50,968 bases of DNA from Acidimicrobiia bacterium (GTDB taxonomy: Bacteria > Actinomycetota > Acidimicrobiia > Spongiisociales > ZC4RG35), in assembly GCA_025928935.1 (NCBI GenBank), contig JAICNB010000014.1, positions 1 to 50,968 on the forward strand, written 5' to 3'. Positions 48,482-50,968 of this stretch are shown piece after piece (positions within the stretch are counted from its first letter, which is position 1; each line of letters opens with the position of its first letter). The notes beneath the pieces are model-generated. The model did no database searches. It had not been told where the DNA came from and was given only the letters and a program-made list of their open reading frames with translations. A program made the position numbers and the translations under genes.

Positions 48482-50968
48482 TCACCCGGAGGCAGTGGAG
48501 GAGAGAAGGAGCCCGCGGAGGGGGATGTCCACCCAGTCGGGCCGGTTGTTGAGCTCGTAAGACAGCTCGTAGGCGGCCTTGTCCAGGACCAAGGTGTCGA
48601 GAAGGAGCTTTAGATGACCGTGGTCGACCGGGATCAGAGGGGTGCCCTCCGTTGTCGCTAGATAGCCCCTGAGGAAGGCAGCCGCCAGCCACCGGGCCAG
48701 CGCATCACCCCACTCGGCGAGATGGACCGTGTGGCCGGGCTCCTCGACACCGCTCTTCATCGCCTCGCGAAGGGCCATCTGAGTCGTGTACTGGTAGGAC
48801 CGGATCATCCCGGCGACGTCGCGCAGGCCGAGCCGCTTGATCCGTCGCTCGGAGATGGGGCGCTGCGGCTCCCCCTCGAAATCGATGATGACGAAGTCGT
48901 TACCGGTGAACAGGACCTGGCCTAGGTGATAGTCGCCATGGATCCGAAACCGGACGGCATCGATCTTCTCGGTTGTGATCGATCGCAGATCGTCCAGGAT
49001 CGTCGACTCGAGCCCGAGCACGGAGTCGGCAAGGTCTTCTTGTTCCGGGGTGAGATGGCTGCGGCGCCGCCTGAGCAGGTTGAAGCTGGTCCTGATCGAA
49101 GACCGCGTCGACTGGTACAGCGACCGCTGGTAGAGCGTCGACAGCCGCTCCGGTGTGAAGGCCGGGTCATCGGTCGCTGAGGCGAGGGCCAGATGCATCT
49201 CAGCAGTTCGCTGACCCAGCAACCGGGCCTCGTGCAACGGGATCCCGATGAGATCCCGCATGACGTCCAGCTCGTCGTCGCCGACTTCCAGGGGATGGGG
49301 GACGGCCGGAGCGGAGCCCAGCTCGTCGCGGCGAGCCGCCACCTGCTCGTAGACCATGGACAGCGCGTCGAGGGTATGAGACCAGGCATCGCCGAGACTC
49401 GGCACGAACCTGTGGAAGACCGCGAATGCCGCCTTCCTGCCATTCATCGAGACCTCCAGGGCCCCCATGGTCTGCGCCGCGTTCTCGAATCGGGAGCTCT
49501 CGGTGAGGAACCGGCCAACCTCGACCTCCGGGTTGGGGCCGGCGTCGAAACGACGAAACAGCTTGAGGACGACCTGGTCGCCGAACATGACCGAGGTGTT
49601 GGACTGCTCACCATGACCGGGCCGTGCCGGCTGGCCATCGATGGCCTCGGCCAGGCCACGTGACGCCGCCATGGGCAACGCAGATACCACTGTTTCCTTG
49701 CCCTTGAGCTTCTTGCGCTGGGCGGCCAGACGGGTCAGGGCCAGCCCAAAGGCGGGCTCTGCCGACGCGTCGTAGAGCAGACCTGTCTCGGCCCGCCCCA
49801 CCACCTCGGCGATCACCGATGTCGGAGCCTCGAGAAGCCTCCGCTCCGAGTCGACGCCCACCGACACGGCGATCGGGAAGGCGTAGACCTCCGGATCTCC
49901 CTCGACGTAGTCGATTTGAACGAAGGCGACCGTGCAGTCGGCCCCGGGGATGTCGACCCGGTCGACGATGTGGCCACCCCGGATCGTCTGGGCTTTGCTC
50001 CGGAACCAGCGCCGGCCCTCGATGTCGCCCACGAGCGCTCTCTCGAGCTCTCGGCTGGTGCGGAGCACCCCTGTCACCTCGCCCTCGACTGTGATGCGCC
50101 GCAGACCGGCCGGCTCCTCGGCGAGGGCAGTCGACCTGTCCAGCTCGAACCAGAAGAAGTCGTGGGGACCGATGGTGAGGAGATAGGGGTTGGGCCCGAC
50201 CGCCGGAAAACGGGCCCGACCGAAGAGCTCGACGGGCTCGACCCCCTCGAACCCGTTGAGGTCGAGCTCGACCGGTTGAGAGTGCCGGGAGAGGTTGGCC
50301 ACCACCAAAACCGATCCCCCTCCCAAGGTCCGGAGGAAGGCCAGGACCTTCGGGTTCTCGTTGGGGACGAACTCCAGACTGCCCCTGGACAGCTCCGGCA
50401 TGGCCTTGCGCAGCGTGAGGGCGCGTTTGACCCACCACCACAACGAGTTCGGATTGTCCCTCTGCACCTCGACGTTGACCGTCTCGTAGTGGTACTCGGG
50501 GTCGGTGATGATCGGGAAATAGAGCCGCTGGGGGTTGGCGTCGGAGAAACCGGCGTTGCGGTCCCCGGACCACTGCATCGGGGTGCGCACCCCGTTGCGG
50601 TCACCAAGGTAGACGTTGTCTCCCATGCCGATCTCGTCGCCGTAATAGAGGACGGGGGTGCCGGGCAGAGAGAGCAGGAGGGCGTTCATCAACTCGATCT
50701 CACGCCGGTTGTTCCCCAGCAAGGGGGCCAGCCTGCGTCGTATCCCGACGTTGATCCTGGTCTGGGGGTCGTCGGCGTAGACCCGGTACATGTAGTCCCG
50801 CTCCTCGTCGGTGACCATCTCCAGGGTCAGCTCGTCGTGGTTGCGGAGGAAGATCGCCCACGCAGAGCCCTCGGGGATCGGCGGCGTCTGCTCGAGGATG
50901 TCGATGATCGGGAACCGGTTCTCCATCCTGAGCGACATGAAGAGACGGGGCATGAGAGGGAAGTGGAA
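48482..50968 (-). CDS. treS: Trehalose synthase-maltokinase fusion, 5' end outside window
   Basis: The frame is open through the right edge (FHFPL precedes MPRLFMSL at the edge), so about 828 codons of a longer gene are visible. The first ~290 are the C-terminal part of the GH13 trehalose synthase (FLRNHDELTLEMVTDEERDYM, PGTPVLYYGDEIGMGDNVYLGDRNGVRTPMQW); the catalytic Asp and Glu lie outside. The rest is maltokinase: cap region, ATP site near FGDQVVLKLFRRFD, and catalytic HGDYHLGQV and IIDFEGEP. The fusion turns trehalose into maltose and then maltose-1-phosphate, the donor of the GlgE alpha-glucan pathway. It ends 9 bases from the convergent DUF4126-like gene. Confidence 0.93.
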   Translation of the reverse strand, partial: FHFPLMPRLFMSLRMENRFPIIDILEQTPPIPEGSAWAIFLRNHDELTLEMVTDEERDYMYRVYADDPQTRINVGIRRRLAPLLGNNRREIELMNALLLSLPGTPVLYYGDEIGMGDNVYLGDRNGVRTPMQWSGDRNAGFSDANPQRLYFPIITDPEYHYETVNVEVQRDNPNSLWWWVKRALTLRKAMPELSRGSLEFVPNENPKVLAFLRTLGGGSVLVVANLSRHSQPVELDLNGFEGVEPVELFGRARFPAVGPNPYLLTIGPHDFFWFELDRSTALAEEPAGLRRITVEGEVTGVLRTSRELERALVGDIEGRRWFRSKAQTIRGGHIVDRVDIPGADCTVAFVQIDYVEGDPEVYAFPIAVSVGVDSERRLLEAPTSVIAEVVGRAETGLLYDASAEPAFGLALTRLAAQRKKLKGKETVVSALPMAASRGLAEAIDGQPARPGHGEQSNTSVMFGDQVVLKLFRRFDAGPNPEVEVGRFLTESSRFENAAQTMGALEVSMNGRKAAFAVFHRFVPSLGDAWSHTLDALSMVYEQVAARRDELGSAPAVPHPLEVGDDELDVMRDLIGIPLHEARLLGQRTAEMHLALASATDDPAFTPERLSTLYQRSLYQSTRSSIRTSFNLLRRRRSHLTPEQEDLADSVLGLESTILDDLRSITTEKIDAVRFRIHGDYHLGQVLFTGNDFVIIDFEGEPQRPISERRIKRLGLRDVAGMIRSYQYTTQMALREAMKSGVEEPGHTVHLAEWGDALARWLAAAFLRGYLATTEGTPLIPVDHGHLKLLLDTLVLDKAAYELSYELNNRPDWVDIPLRGLLLSSTASG

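Noticed and set aside
48482-50953. Trehalose synthase gene truncated or starting at the internal ATG 50953
   Set aside because: The frame continues to the window edge with the conserved residues FHFPL, so the gene is only cut by the window.

Overview
The window is high-GC DNA with tightly packed genes, many GTG/TTG starts, repeated use of 4-bp overlaps (ATGA/GTGA), long Thr/Pro-rich linkers after membrane anchors, and promoters whose -10 box lies only 6-8 bases before a start codon. Together with a Pkn-type Ser/Thr kinase, the SPFH+Arc pair, DUF1876-like and DUF4126-like proteins, an AidB-type acyl-CoA dehydrogenase and a TreS-maltokinase fusion, this points to an actinomycete-phylum bacterium. 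The TTTT-rich linkers make Acidimicrobiia my best guess, which is inference only. I see no rRNA, tRNA, CRISPR array, insertion sequence or phage gene. No gap between genes exceeds about 240 bases.

Layout, left edge to 17.4 kb: a cut-off secreted protein (minus); a two-gene unit encoding a subtilisin-like protease without a signal peptide and a TPR-CHAT (caspase-fold) protein; a SulP transporter with STAS and cyclic-nucleotide-binding domains followed by a quinone-oxidoreductase-like MDR protein; then, on the minus strand, a five-gene fully coupled operon of membrane-anchored zincin, 3-TM protein, secreted/anchored vWA protein, tubulin/FtsZ-like GTPase and 6-TM protein. This operon is the strongest candidate in the window for a little-described multi-protein machine.

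17.2-25.5 kb: small membrane and Thr-linker proteins, an XRE-nucleotidyltransferase toxin-antitoxin-like pair with twin operators, a membrane protein plus OmpR-type two-component system with an OmpR-like direct repeat upstream, a PLP cysteine-synthase-like enzyme, an SPFH protein with an Arc-like repressor and a dyad operator, a small GNAT protein and an EamA exporter.

25.5-33.5 kb: a HEAT/alpha-beta-hydrolase fusion, a small HEAT-like protein, a glucan phosphorylase, an alpha/beta hydrolase overlapping a Ser/Thr kinase gene, a secreted Gly/Asn-repeat protein, and an ArsR-SRPBCC fusion with a complete -35/-10 promoter and operator.

33.5-41.3 kb: one minus-strand operon for an ABC importer (amidohydrolase, permease, binding lipoprotein, double ATPase) ending in a permease fused in frame to a second amidohydrolase. 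This implies import and hydrolysis or deamination of a small nitrogenous or cyclic compound.

41.4 kb to the right edge: a rhomboid protease, a 67-aa protein, a large ATPase-TPR-BTAD regulator flanked on both sides by near-identical SARP-type direct repeats, the AidB-like gene, DUF1876-like and DUF4126-like genes, and the 3' part of a trehalose synthase-maltokinase fusion. With the glucan phosphorylase at 27-29 kb, the last gene points to alpha-glucan/trehalose metabolism.
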